From an uncultured Synergistales bacterium (GTDB lineage Bacteria; Synergistota; Synergistia; Synergistales; Aminobacteriaceae), in contig CAJOCL010000004.1 of NCBI GenBank assembly GCA_905233565.1, positions 113,168 through 177,167 on the forward strand: DNA of 64,000 bases. The letters are read 5' to 3'. Both the position numbers and the translations under genes were made by a program. The notes under the pieces are model-generated. The model saw only the letters and a program-made list of their open reading frames with translations. It did no database searches and was not told where the DNA came from. How positions within the stretch are numbered: position 1 is the stretch's first letter; the number at the start of each line of letters is the position of its first letter. This document shows positions 42,153 through 50,124 of the stretch, in pieces.

Positions 42153-43148
42153 ATGAACGAAAACAAATTCATGTCAGCATTTAAGCAGAACGCAATATGG
42201 CTTGTCTTTTTTGTTGAAATCGCCATATTTGCTTACTTTAACCCTAAGTTCCTCAGCCTTGCAAACGTTGTCAACATCTCGCGTCAGGTTTCATATTACG
42301 GCATAGCGTCAATCGGAATGACTTTCGTTATATTAATCGCAGGGATCGACCTTTCAATCGGTTCAATAATCGCGCTTGTCAACGTCGTCTGTGCATATTT
42401 AATGATGAACATGGGCTGGAACATGTGGCTTGCGATACTCGTATCAATCATAATGGCAATACTCATCGGCGTTCTTAACGGCTGGATGGTAGCGTCGATC
42501 GGCATTCCTGCAATCATTGCGACATTTGCATCACAGACAGTATTCAGGGGCTGTGCGTACCTGTTATCGGGAGGGCTTCCGATTCCCGGCGTTGTTCTCG
42601 AACACCCGACATTCGGATTTTTCGCGCGCTGGTCGCTGAACAGATGGGAAATCTTCAAAGCAATGGGCGATATAGGATTAATCCCGATATGTGCAATAAT
42701 CATGGTAATATGCTTTGCCGTAGGAAGTTTTATTCTTAACAAGTCATACTTTGGCCGTTATTTCTACGCTATCGGCGGAAACGAAGAGGCTTCGGAACTT
42801 TCGGGCATCCGCGTAAACAAAATGAAGTATCTGATTTACGCTCTTTCAGGATTTTTCGCCGGGCTTGCCGGTATAGTACTTCTTTCGCGTTCAGGTTCTG
42901 CACAGAGTACGGCGGCAATCGGCTTTGAATTTGAAGTCATAACCTGCGTGGTCTTGGGCGGTGTTTCAGTCGCAGGAGGCATAGGGCGCATGTCAGGAGT
43001 TATCGCCGGCGTTCTCATCATCGGATCATTAAAGAGCGGTATGATTATGATGAACGTGAGCGAGTATACACAAATGGTTGTTCAGGGCTTAGTCTTGGCC
43101 GTCGCCGTAGGTGTTGACTGCTTCTCAAAGAAACGTCAGGCATCTTAA
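42153..43148 (+). CDS. sugar ABC importer permease (RbsC-like)
   Basis: A 331-residue membrane permease of the ribose/xylose/galactoside type with about 8-10 hydrophobic segments. Signature regions: NVVNISRQVSYYGIASIGMT, GIDLSIGSIIAL, GMINGWM-like GVLNGWMVASIGIPAIIATF, and the EAA-like YAIGGNEEASELSGIRVNK followed by VLGGVSVAGGIGRMSG. It lies 3 nt after the ATPase gene and works with it and the binding protein. Confidence 0.95.
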   Translation: MNENKFMSAFKQNAIWLVFFVEIAIFAYFNPKFLSLANVVNISRQVSYYGIASIGMTFVILIAGIDLSIGSIIALVNVVCAYLMMNMGWNMWLAILVSIIMAILIGVLNGWMVASIGIPAIIATFASQTVFRGCAYLLSGGLPIPGVVLEHPTFGFFARWSLNRWEIFKAMGDIGLIPICAIIMVICFAVGSFILNKSYFGRYFYAIGGNEEASELSGIRVNKMKYLIYALSGFFAGLAGIVLLSRSGSAQSTAAIGFEFEVITCVVLGGVSVAGGIGRMSGVIAGVLIIGSLKSGMIMMNVSEYTQMVVQGLVLAVAVGVDCFSKKRQAS

Positions 43149-43151
43149 AAA

Positions 43152-43739
43152 ATGTATGAGATTGACGGCATATTAACACCGTATTTTTCGGAGACTGACC
43201 CGGAAAAACGCCTCATTATTCTTGATAAAATGCCTGATAATGAGGCATTAGATTTTATCCGTGAAGTTTATGAAGACCGTTACTCTGACCATGAAAAGAA
43301 AGGCCGTAAGAATGTTGACTGGTGGTTATGGCGTTGTATCTGCCTGCAGCTTTTATACGGGCGCGGAAGTTTCTTTATTTTCAGGGCTTTCAAGAGGCAT
43401 GAAATAAACGCCATATTAAACGAGTTGAGAATGAATGATAACGATGACTTTCACATCAGAATACTTTACCATGAATACAGGAACACGGCTCGGCGTTACC
43501 TGTCGACCTGCAAAAGTTCAGGCTACGCAAGCAGTTTCATGGGTTTCAAACAGGCTGATGACAAAGAAAAAATTTACAGGGCATGTCAGGATATTTGGCA
43601 GATGTCAAAAGGCATAGCAATATCAGAAAGCCTTGAAATTCAAAATAAAATGAAAGTCTGGATTAACGCTTTTCATGACGAGTTAATGGATTACGATGAT
43701 ATTTGCCGTGACGAATACGAAAGATTAGACAGAAATTAA
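43152..43739 (+). CDS. uncharacterised protein in sugar-importer operon, 195 aa
   Basis: I do not recognise a characterised family. The 195-residue protein is soluble, mostly helical in appearance, and rich in aromatic and charged residues: MYEIDGILTPYFSETDPEKR at the start, a WWLWRCICLQLLYGRGSFF hydrophobic patch, and NAILNELRMN. It begins 3 nt after the permease gene and ends 19 nt before the zinc dehydrogenase, so it is almost certainly cotranscribed with the importer. A role in regulation or in handling the imported sugar is only an inference from context. Confidence 0.8.
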   Translation: MYEIDGILTPYFSETDPEKRLIILDKMPDNEALDFIREVYEDRYSDHEKKGRKNVDWWLWRCICLQLLYGRGSFFIFRAFKRHEINAILNELRMNDNDDFHIRILYHEYRNTARRYLSTCKSSGYASSFMGFKQADDKEKIYRACQDIWQMSKGIAISESLEIQNKMKVWINAFHDELMDYDDICRDEYERLDRN

Positions 43740-43758
43740 ACGGGAGGAAAAATTTACT

Positions 43759-44808
43759 ATGAGCGGAACAATGAAACAGGAAGTTATGCAGGAACCCAAG
43801 AAGATAATTTACAGGGACATCCCAATTCCAGAGCCGGGCCCGAATCAGGTGCTTGTCAAAATCAAGCGTATAGGCATCTGCGGAAGCGACATACACGTTT
43901 ATCACGGCACTCACCCTTATACGTCATATCCGATAACTCAGGGGCATGAGGTCAGCGCACAGGTCGTGAAATGCGGCGATTACGTCAAGGATTTCAAGCC
44001 CGGCGACAGGGTAGTCCTTGAGCCTCAGATAGTCTGCGGAAAGTGCTATCCTTGTCTTCACGGAAAGTATAATCTCTGTGAACACCTGAAAGTTTTTGGA
44101 TTTCAGACGACAGGAACGGGAAGCGAATACTTCGTTGCCGATGAAAGGAACGTTACGCCCCTTCCCGATGAACTGAGCTATTCAGACGGCGCAATGCTTG
44201 AACCCCTTGCCGTTACGGTACACGCAGCAAAGAGATTCCCTGATGTCAAGGGCTGTACTGCCGTAGTTCTCGGCTGCGGACCCATCGGAATTTTGCTGAT
44301 ACAGTCATTGAAGGCACTGGGAGCCGCAAAAGTCATGGCTACGGATATTTCTGACGGAAGGCTTGAACTTGCCAAGAAGCTCGGAGCTGATGTTGTCGTT
44401 AACACGAAAAACACCGATTACGGAAAAGCAGTTCTTGAGACTTTCGGACCCGACAAGTACGATGTTGCATACGAATGCGCAGGAAGCGACATAACAATGG
44501 ATCAGGCCATACAGAATGCGCGCAAGGGAAGCACGATAATACTTGTCGCAGTTTTCGGGAAAAAGGCAAATATTGACCTCGCCAAGCTCAACGACAGCGA
44601 ACTTGATCTCAATACGTCAATGATGTACAGGCATGAGGATTTTGTCGACGCAATAAAATTCGTTCAGGAAGGGAAAGTCCAGTTAAAGCCCCTTCAGTCG
44701 GCTCATTTCTCATTTGAGGACTGGCCGAAAGCCTATGAGTATATTGACAACAACAGGGAAAGCACAATGAAAGTCATCGTTGATGTTGACCCTGACGAGA
44801 AGGACTAG
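43759..44808 (+). CDS. zinc-dependent polyol/alcohol dehydrogenase (MDR family)
   Basis: A 349-residue medium-chain dehydrogenase like sorbitol, xylitol or L-arabinitol dehydrogenase. Catalytic zinc ligands are in GICGSDIHVYHG and GHEVSAQVV; the structural zinc has four cysteines (C-G-K-C-Y-P-C and C at +8, in the LHGKYNLC run). The Rossmann motif is VLGCGPIGILLIQ with Asp after it (TDISDGR), suggesting NAD. GGGAGG precedes the ATG. It ends the second catabolic unit, followed by a terminator. It probably oxidises the imported polyol or a pathway intermediate. Confidence 0.93.
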   Translation: MSGTMKQEVMQEPKKIIYRDIPIPEPGPNQVLVKIKRIGICGSDIHVYHGTHPYTSYPITQGHEVSAQVVKCGDYVKDFKPGDRVVLEPQIVCGKCYPCLHGKYNLCEHLKVFGFQTTGTGSEYFVADERNVTPLPDELSYSDGAMLEPLAVTVHAAKRFPDVKGCTAVVLGCGPIGILLIQSLKALGAAKVMATDISDGRLELAKKLGADVVVNTKNTDYGKAVLETFGPDKYDVAYECAGSDITMDQAIQNARKGSTIILVAVFGKKANIDLAKLNDSELDLNTSMMYRHEDFVDAIKFVQEGKVQLKPLQSAHFSFEDWPKAYEYIDNNRESTMKVIVDVDPDEKD

Positions 44809-44826
44809 CAAATAACCATAAAAACA

Positions 44827-44862
44827 GCCGGAGGACGTAAAATCTTCCGGCAATATTTTTTA
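44827..44862 (+). terminator. intrinsic terminator of the importer/dehydrogenase unit
   Basis: GCCGGAGGA (44827-44835) pairs with TCTTCCGGC (44843-44851), followed by a T-rich tail. The last bases overlap the 3' end of the minus-strand pseudogene. Confidence 0.85.
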
Positions 44863-45098
44863 TTTTACGTATGAGACCGGGATTAATTCCGGCCTTATTT
44901 TACGATCAACGATTTTTGCGTCGGTGTAGCCTATTATTACGGACGCAAGAGCCTCATAGCCTTCAGGAATGCCGACAGCCTTTTTAACGTCAGGGCGGTT
45001 ACGCATTCCGACAACGTCTGTATATCCTCATCACTCGGCATTACGCTGTTATATTTTCTGACTGATGAGCGTTTAGTCAATACTTCTTGAAAATCCAT
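44860..45098 (-). pseudogene. nitroreductase-family gene with internal deletion and frameshift
   Basis: A normal start is present: GGAG then ATG at 45098, and the first ~30 codons read MDFQEVLTKRSSVRKYNS and DEDIQTL, the N-terminus of a nitroreductase-family flavoprotein. The sequence then jumps, in a different frame, to a C-terminal end that reads VVGMRNRPDVKKAVGIPEGY, then ALASVIIGYTD and ends VSYVK at 44860. About half of the usual ~165-180 codons are missing, and the junction near 45020-45030 is out of frame, so translation from the ATG stops early. The MBL-fold gene upstream ends 5 nt before this ATG, so it was the second gene of that unit. Confidence 0.82.
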
Positions 45099-45103
45099 AA
45101 TGA

Positions 45104-45829
45104 TTACTCCAATTTCATTATCACTTTATTTTCAAGGTTCGTTACGCCTTCAGGAGTGTGAGTTGAAAGGTATACGGTAGGATTATTTTTCACGAACTCG
45201 CGGACACGGTCAAGCGTTTCACGCGCTGCGGGCAGGTCTTCAAAGACTACTGAAAGTTTGTTCTTGTGAAGTGCCGCGTCAACGTACGTAACATCGCCGT
45301 GCATCATGTAATATACTCCGTCATCACCTTCAGCAATTACTATGCTGTTGCCCTTTGTGTGTCCTCTTGCCTTGATGAAGTAAACGCCGTCAGCAATTTT
45401 CTGGCTTTCAGGGAAATTATGATACGCGCCGTCAGTGTATTCACAGCGTATTATGTTATCTCCTGTCAGCTTCAGAGCGTCAGCATCTTCAGGGCCGATA
45501 TATATTTTCGCGTTCGGGAATGAACGCAGTTCGCCTGAATGGTCAGGGTGCTTGTGAGTAACAAGAATCTTGCTGACCTGTTCGGGTTTATATCCCAGTG
45601 CCTCGAGTGCCGGGATGTAATCGAGAATTTTTGTGTAACCTTTGTACTCAAAATTCGGCTGGAAACCTGTATCAACCAAGATAATTTCACTGCCCGTGTC
45701 AATCAGGAAGTTCTGAAGGCTTCCGGGATATGTTACGTCTTTGCGCCCGTCAGCTTTATTTTCGCCTCCGAACAGGAACTCTTCATTAAATGAGCCGCCC
45801 TCAAATAATTTTACGACTTTAACTTTCAT
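45104..45829 (-). CDS. MBL-fold metallo-hydrolase
   Basis: A 241-residue metallo-beta-lactamase-fold hydrolase. The metal-binding motif is ILVTHKHPDHSGEL (HxHxDH), followed by the His in KARGHTKGNS, the Asp in MHGDVTYVD and the late His in YLSTHTPEG. It resembles N-acyl homoserine lactonase-like or similar small hydrolases; the substrate is unknown. The frame extends upstream to 45904, but that extension is low-complexity and the ATG at 45829 begins the usual domain (MKVKVVKLFEGG). The gene is divergent from an HxlR regulator, which may control it. Confidence 0.9.
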   Translation of the reverse strand: MKVKVVKLFEGGSFNEEFLFGGENKADGRKDVTYPGSLQNFLIDTGSEIILVDTGFQPNFEYKGYTKILDYIPALEALGYKPEQVSKILVTHKHPDHSGELRSFPNAKIYIGPEDADALKLTGDNIIRCEYTDGAYHNFPESQKIADGVYFIKARGHTKGNSIVIAEGDDGVYYMMHGDVTYVDAALHKNKLSVVFEDLPAARETLDRVREFVKNNPTVYLSTHTPEGVTNLENKVIMKLE

Positions 45830-45962
45830 TTTGCTTATTAATCCCTTTCTTGAAATCTTTGATATTATTATTTTAATTTTTATATTTGAGAATAACAAGT
45901 ACACAGATTTTTAATACTTAGTACAACTTTTATATTTATATATTTTAAGGAGAGATTTGATT

Positions 45963-46325
45963 ATGCAGGAAGAAAAAAATACCATATGCCCGTTGAAATA
46001 TTTAACTGATGTTTTCGGCGGAAAGTGGAAGATGCAGATAATCTGCATATTATCAGACGAGAAGCCCCAGAGATATTCAATGATAAAGCGCAGATTAGGG
46101 AATATCACGAACATGATGTTATCGCAGTCGCTGAAAGAGCTTGAATTATTCGGAATGATTTCGAGAACTCAATACAATGAGGTTCCGCCTCATGTTGAAT
46201 ATTCACTGACTGAGAAGGGCAGAGGCTCATTAACTGTCTTGTCTGAAGCTGCAAAATGGGCATTAAATGAAATGTCAGCGAGCGGACTTTCAGAATATTG
46301 CGGACAATGCAAAAATATACATTAA
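45963..46325 (+). CDS. HxlR family transcriptional regulator
   Basis: A 120-residue winged-helix regulator of the HxlR/MarR-like group: CPLKYLTDVFGGKWKMQIIC, RYSMIKRRLGNITNMMLSQSLKELE, and the wing EVPPHVEYSLTEKG. The N-terminal Cys and late CGQC could make it redox-sensitive. AAGGAGAG gives correct spacing to the ATG at 45963; the TTG at 45957 is too close. It is divergent from the MBL-fold hydrolase and the broken nitroreductase, typical targets of HxlR regulators. Confidence 0.92.
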   Translation: MQEEKNTICPLKYLTDVFGGKWKMQIICILSDEKPQRYSMIKRRLGNITNMMLSQSLKELELFGMISRTQYNEVPPHVEYSLTEKGRGSLTVLSEAAKWALNEMSASGLSEYCGQCKNIH

Positions 46326-46381
46326 ATCTTTGCTTAACTCAGTTTTTTCTGTTAAACTTTGGGCAATCATTATACAACTTC

Positions 46382-46401
46382 AACTAAGATTAACTAAGAT
46401 T
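46382..46401 (+). repeat. perfect tandem 10-bp repeat upstream of mannitol dehydrogenase gene
   Basis: AACTAAGATT occurs twice in direct succession, 21 nt before the start codon and just after a TATACA box (about 46370). It may be a regulator site or chance. Confidence 0.6.
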
Positions 46402-46422
46402 AAGAAAGGAATGATTTTATAA

Positions 46423-48039
46423 ATGCGCCTTACATATGAAGGCCTGAAAGATGCTGAATCATGGCACAATGCAGGCATTGACTTACCGACGTATGACCCT
46501 GAAAAAATCGCGGAAAATACCCGCAAAAATCCCCTATGGGTACATTTCGGAATAGGGAACATTTTCAGGATTTTTATAGGCGGAATTGCTGACAGCCTCA
46601 TACGTTCGGGCTTAATGGACAGGGGTATAACATGTGTTGAAACGTTTGATTACGATGTTGCCGACAAGATTTACAGGCCGTTCGACAATTTAGCGTTATC
46701 CGTAACCCTCCATGAAGACGGAAAAACTGACAAGCGCGTGTTAGGCTCTTTATCTGAAGCATTGAAAGCCCCGCAGGACTGGGAACGTCTGAAAGAGATT
46801 TTCACGTCAAAAACACTTCAGTTAATCTCATTTACGATAACTGAAAAGGGTTACGCAATTCACGGGGCTGACGGAAAATATTTCCCGTTCGTTCAGGCAG
46901 ATATTGACAACGGCCCGGAAAAGCCGAAGGGTGCAATGTCAATCGTAACATCAATGCTTTATGAGCGTTTCAAAGCAGGAGCAGCCCCCTTAGCCTTAGT
47001 ATCAATGGACAACGTATCGCAGAACGGCAAGAAGCTCCGTGAAAGCGTCATCGAAACGGCCGAAAAATGGCAGGAAAAAGGCTTTGTTCCAACAGAATTT
47101 TTAAGTTATATTAAAGATGAGAATGTAATTTCGTTCTCCTGGACAATGATAGACAAGATAACGCCCAGACCGTCAGAAGATGTTGAAAAAATGCTCTCAG
47201 ATTTAGGCGTTGAGGACATGGGCATACTTGTAACGTCAAAGAAGACGTATATTGCGCCTTTCGTGAACGCTGAAGCACCCGGCTATCTCGTAATTGAAGA
47301 CAAGTTCCCGAACGGAAGGCCGCCGCTTGAAAAATCAAATTCCGGCGTTTACATGGCCGACAGGAATACGGTTAATTTATCGGAACGAATGAAGGTTACA
47401 GCCTGCCTCAACCCCATTCATTCAGCGTTATGCACGTATGATATTATGCTCGGATACAGGCTTTTTGCTGACGGAATGCACGACCCCGAACTATCAAAAC
47501 TTGCACGGACAGTCGGATATTCTGAAGGTCTGCCGGTTGTTGAAGATCCGAAAATAATTTCACCAAGAAAATTTATTGATGAAGTAATAAACGTCAGATT
47601 CCCCAATCCTTATTTGGGCGACACAAGCGCGAGGATCGCTACGGACATATCACAGGGTCTCGCTTTCAGGTTCGGGGAAACGGTGAAAGCATGGGTATCA
47701 CGCTACGGAACTGAAAAGACATCGCAGGAATTGATTGGAATACCCCTCGCAATAGCGGGCTGGTTAAGGTACACTATGGCTGTTGACGATAACGGCAAAA
47801 AGTACGAACTTTCGCCCGACCCGATGAATGATGAAATTTCAAGACAGCTTGAAGGGATTGAAATCGGGAAGCCTGAAACGGTTGGCAGCAAGCTAAATCC
47901 CATACTCAGCAATACGCGGATATTCGGCGTTAATCTCTATGATGCCGGTATAGGTTCAAAAATTGAAAATATATTCCGTGAAGAAATTTCAGATTTCGGG
48001 GCAGTCAGAAAAACCCTGAAAAAATATCTTGCGTCATGA
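46423..48039 (+). CDS. mannitol dehydrogenase family protein
   Basis: A 538-residue long-chain polyol dehydrogenase (mannitol 2-dehydrogenase, fructuronate/tagaturonate reductase group), NAD(P)-dependent. N-terminal Rossmann region: VHFGIGNIFRIFIGGIADSLI. Further family stretches are SFTITEKGYAIHG, LVSMDNVSQNGKKLRESV and the catalytic Lys region in LNPIHSALCTYDIMLGYRLF. A typical C-terminus follows (ILSNTRIFGVNLYDAG). AGGAATG precedes the ATG. It overlaps the acetyltransferase gene by 4 nt. The nearby polyol locus suggests a related substrate, but this is inference. Confidence 0.92.
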   Translation: MRLTYEGLKDAESWHNAGIDLPTYDPEKIAENTRKNPLWVHFGIGNIFRIFIGGIADSLIRSGLMDRGITCVETFDYDVADKIYRPFDNLALSVTLHEDGKTDKRVLGSLSEALKAPQDWERLKEIFTSKTLQLISFTITEKGYAIHGADGKYFPFVQADIDNGPEKPKGAMSIVTSMLYERFKAGAAPLALVSMDNVSQNGKKLRESVIETAEKWQEKGFVPTEFLSYIKDENVISFSWTMIDKITPRPSEDVEKMLSDLGVEDMGILVTSKKTYIAPFVNAEAPGYLVIEDKFPNGRPPLEKSNSGVYMADRNTVNLSERMKVTACLNPIHSALCTYDIMLGYRLFADGMHDPELSKLARTVGYSEGLPVVEDPKIISPRKFIDEVINVRFPNPYLGDTSARIATDISQGLAFRFGETVKAWVSRYGTEKTSQELIGIPLAIAGWLRYTMAVDDNGKKYELSPDPMNDEISRQLEGIEIGKPETVGSKLNPILSNTRIFGVNLYDAGIGSKIENIFREEISDFGAVRKTLKKYLAS

Positions 48040-48776
48040 TTAATGAAATCTGGGAGGATATAAGATTTTTCACGGGCAGACTGAAATCCTTAAAAATCAG
48101 CGAAAGTCTTGATGTTGACGGGGGCTTCTGTGTCTATACGGGCTGCAAGTATGAAAACTGGGTGTATTATCCGAAACGCGTTAAAAGTTCCGAGACTGTC
48201 AGCAAAATTCTAAAATTCTTCAGTGAACGGGACGCAACTTTCATGTGGCCTGTTTATGATGACGGTGAAGAATATCTGAAAAATTCAGGTTTAATTTACG
48301 CAGGAGACTTGAGGGCAATGAGTTTTGACACGAAAAATTCTGCCCCCAAGCCCCGCCCCGATATAAAAATAAAAATTTTGCCTTCAACATCGCCTGAAAT
48401 CTGGGCAGAAACGGCAGATTACGCATTCGGCGGAAATCCCGAAGAAACTCCCGAAAGCTATATCAATTTCGTACGTTCTCTGAAAAATGACTCTGATAAT
48501 CTTTCACTTTACACTGCAGAACTTGAAGGTAAAACTGCCGGTACTTTCATGATTACGAATGAGCCTGAATTAACGGGCGTTTATTATTTTGCCGTAATTC
48601 CTGAGATGAGGCGCAGGGGCGTTGCTAATGCAATGATGAATGAAATTTGCAGGCTGTCAAAAGGAAAAAAAATAGTTTTGCAGTCCACACCGTCAGGATT
48701 TAAGTTTTATTCAGCATATGGATTTAATGATCTGTTCGGGATACATGTTTATTCAACTGAAGGGGATATTTTATAA
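48036..48776 (+). CDS. GNAT family N-acetyltransferase
   Basis: A 246-residue protein whose C-terminal half (about 110-246) is a GNAT domain: YTAELEGKTAGTFMI, VYYFAVIPEMRRRGVANAMM (acetyl-CoA loop R/Q-x-x-G-x-A), and KIVLQSTPSGFKFYSAYGF. The N-terminal half lacks the acetyl-CoA loop and may be a degenerate second domain. It begins with an ATGA overlap with the mannitol dehydrogenase gene, so the two are translationally coupled. The acceptor substrate is unknown. Confidence 0.9.
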   Translation: MINEIWEDIRFFTGRLKSLKISESLDVDGGFCVYTGCKYENWVYYPKRVKSSETVSKILKFFSERDATFMWPVYDDGEEYLKNSGLIYAGDLRAMSFDTKNSAPKPRPDIKIKILPSTSPEIWAETADYAFGGNPEETPESYINFVRSLKNDSDNLSLYTAELEGKTAGTFMITNEPELTGVYYFAVIPEMRRRGVANAMMNEICRLSKGKKIVLQSTPSGFKFYSAYGFNDLFGIHVYSTEGDIL

Positions 48777-48780
48777 AAAC

Positions 48781-48870
48781 TGGCGGAGAATGGAGGATTC
48801 GAACCCCCGGAGGCTTGCACCTCAATTGATTTCAAGTCAACCGCCATCGACCGCTCGGCCAATTCTCCGC
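48781..48870 (-). tRNA. tRNA-Ser (anticodon UGA)
   Basis: A class II tRNA on the minus strand: acceptor GCGGAGA/TTCTCCGC-type pairing, anticodon loop CTTGAAA (TGA), a long variable arm (GGTGCAAGCC region), T loop TTCGAAT and an encoded CCA. The 3' end is only 4 nt from the acetyltransferase stop codon on the other strand. Confidence 0.95.
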
Positions 48871-48891
48871 GTTTCTTTCAAAACGAGCGTA

Positions 48892-48921
48892 ATTATATCA
48901 CATGATGTAAAATTTTGTACA
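48892..48921 (-). promoter_or_regulatory. promoter of tRNA-Ser
   Basis: On the minus strand TGTACA (48916-48921), 18 nt, then TATAAT (48892-48897) preceded by TGA (extended -10). It lies 21 nt upstream of the tRNA. Confidence 0.65.
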
Positions 48922-48957
48922 GGGTTAAAATAAAATTTTCAGGGGGGAAGAATTTCA

Positions 48958-50010
48958 ATGTCAGAATATGGAATTTCAAAAGTTTATCCGTCAGACAAAA
49001 GAGCAGTTAACCAGATTGAAAGGCTGCTGATTTCCGAAGGTATAAGACGCGATAAGAATTTAGATTATACATGTGCAATTTACGATGATGATTACAACGT
49101 TATAGCGACCGGGAGCTGTTTCGGCAACACTTTAAGATGTATGGCCGTCAGCCATGAACATCAGGGCGAGGGTTTAATGAACGAAGTTGTAACCCATCTT
49201 GTCCAGCACGAACACGAACGCGGAATAAATCACCTGTTCATGTACACTAAATGTAATTCAGCAAAATTTTTCGGTGATTTAGGCTTTTATGAGATAGCGA
49301 GGATAGAGAATCAGGTTGTCTTCATGGAGAACAGAAAAGACGGCTTCAGCAGCTATCTTTCTGAACTTTCAAAAACTAAACGGGACGGGGAAAACATTTC
49401 GGCACTTGTCCTTAACGCAAATCCTTTTACGCTTGGACATCAGTATTTAGTTGAGAAAGCATCGGGCGAAAGTGATTTCCTGCATGTCTTTATCGTCAGC
49501 GAAGATGCTTCACTTGTTCCGTTTGAAATCAGGAAGAGGCTGGTTATTGAGGGAACATCACACTTAAAAAACTTGATTTTCCATGATACAGGGCCTTATA
49601 TAATCAGCAATGCAACATTCCCGAGTTATTTTCAGAAGGATGACGAGGCAGTAATTGAGAGCCACGCAAATTTAGATATTGAAATATTTGTTAAAATCGC
49701 CAAAGTTCTCGGGATCAACGCGCGTTATGTCGGAGAAGAACCGAAAAGTTTAGTTACAGGAATATACAACCGCATAATGTCCGAGAAACTTCCTGAACAC
49801 GGCATAAAATGCGTTGTTGTTCCCAGAAAGACGGATACTGAGAGCGGCGAAATCATAAGCGCGTCAAACGTAAGGCAGGCCGTAAAAGAAGGAAGGCTCG
49901 AAGATATTCGCGGCCTCGTCCCTGAAAGTACGTATAATTTCTTTGCGTCCCGTGAGGCTGATGATGTCATAAGGCGTATAAGGGGAACTGAAAACGTAAT
50001 ACATTATTAA
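48958..50010 (+). CDS. citC: [citrate (pro-3S)-lyase] ligase (CitC-type)
   Basis: A 350-residue CitC, which acetylates the prosthetic group of citrate lyase acyl carrier protein. An N-terminal GNAT-like domain (MAVSHEHQGEGLMNEVVTHL) precedes the nucleotidyltransferase domain with NANPFTLGHQYLVEKA (HxGH-type site) and IISASNVRQAVKEG (ISxS-type). GGGGGG precedes the ATG. Citrate lyase subunits (citDEF) are not in the window, so this is an orphan here; other substrates, or a lyase elsewhere, are possible. Confidence 0.93.
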   Translation: MSEYGISKVYPSDKRAVNQIERLLISEGIRRDKNLDYTCAIYDDDYNVIATGSCFGNTLRCMAVSHEHQGEGLMNEVVTHLVQHEHERGINHLFMYTKCNSAKFFGDLGFYEIARIENQVVFMENRKDGFSSYLSELSKTKRDGENISALVLNANPFTLGHQYLVEKASGESDFLHVFIVSEDASLVPFEIRKRLVIEGTSHLKNLIFHDTGPYIISNATFPSYFQKDDEAVIESHANLDIEIFVKIAKVLGINARYVGEEPKSLVTGIYNRIMSEKLPEHGIKCVVVPRKTDTESGEIISASNVRQAVKEGRLEDIRGLVPESTYNFFASREADDVIRRIRGTENVIHY

Positions 50011-50063
50011 AAAGAGTTTTATTGACGAGTGTCTTAAACATTGCGGCGAGATAAGATAAATAA

Positions 50064-50106
50064 CAAAAAAATCAGCTCCCCAACGCACTTTGGGAAGCTG
50101 AAAAAA
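50064..50106 (-). terminator. intrinsic terminator of the DUF4153/DUF2993 unit
   Basis: CAGCTTCCC (50092-50100, minus) pairs with GGGGAGCTG (50073-50081) apart from one mismatch, and is followed on the minus strand by eight T residues. On the plus strand, downstream of citC, the T run is missing. Confidence 0.75.
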
Positions 50107-50124
50107 TATCATTAAGAACACTAA

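Noticed and set aside
48718..48933. Plus-strand open frame of 71 codons across the tRNA-Ser gene
   Set aside because: It covers a complete tRNA on the other strand and the end of the acetyltransferase gene; no ribosome-binding site or protein-like composition.
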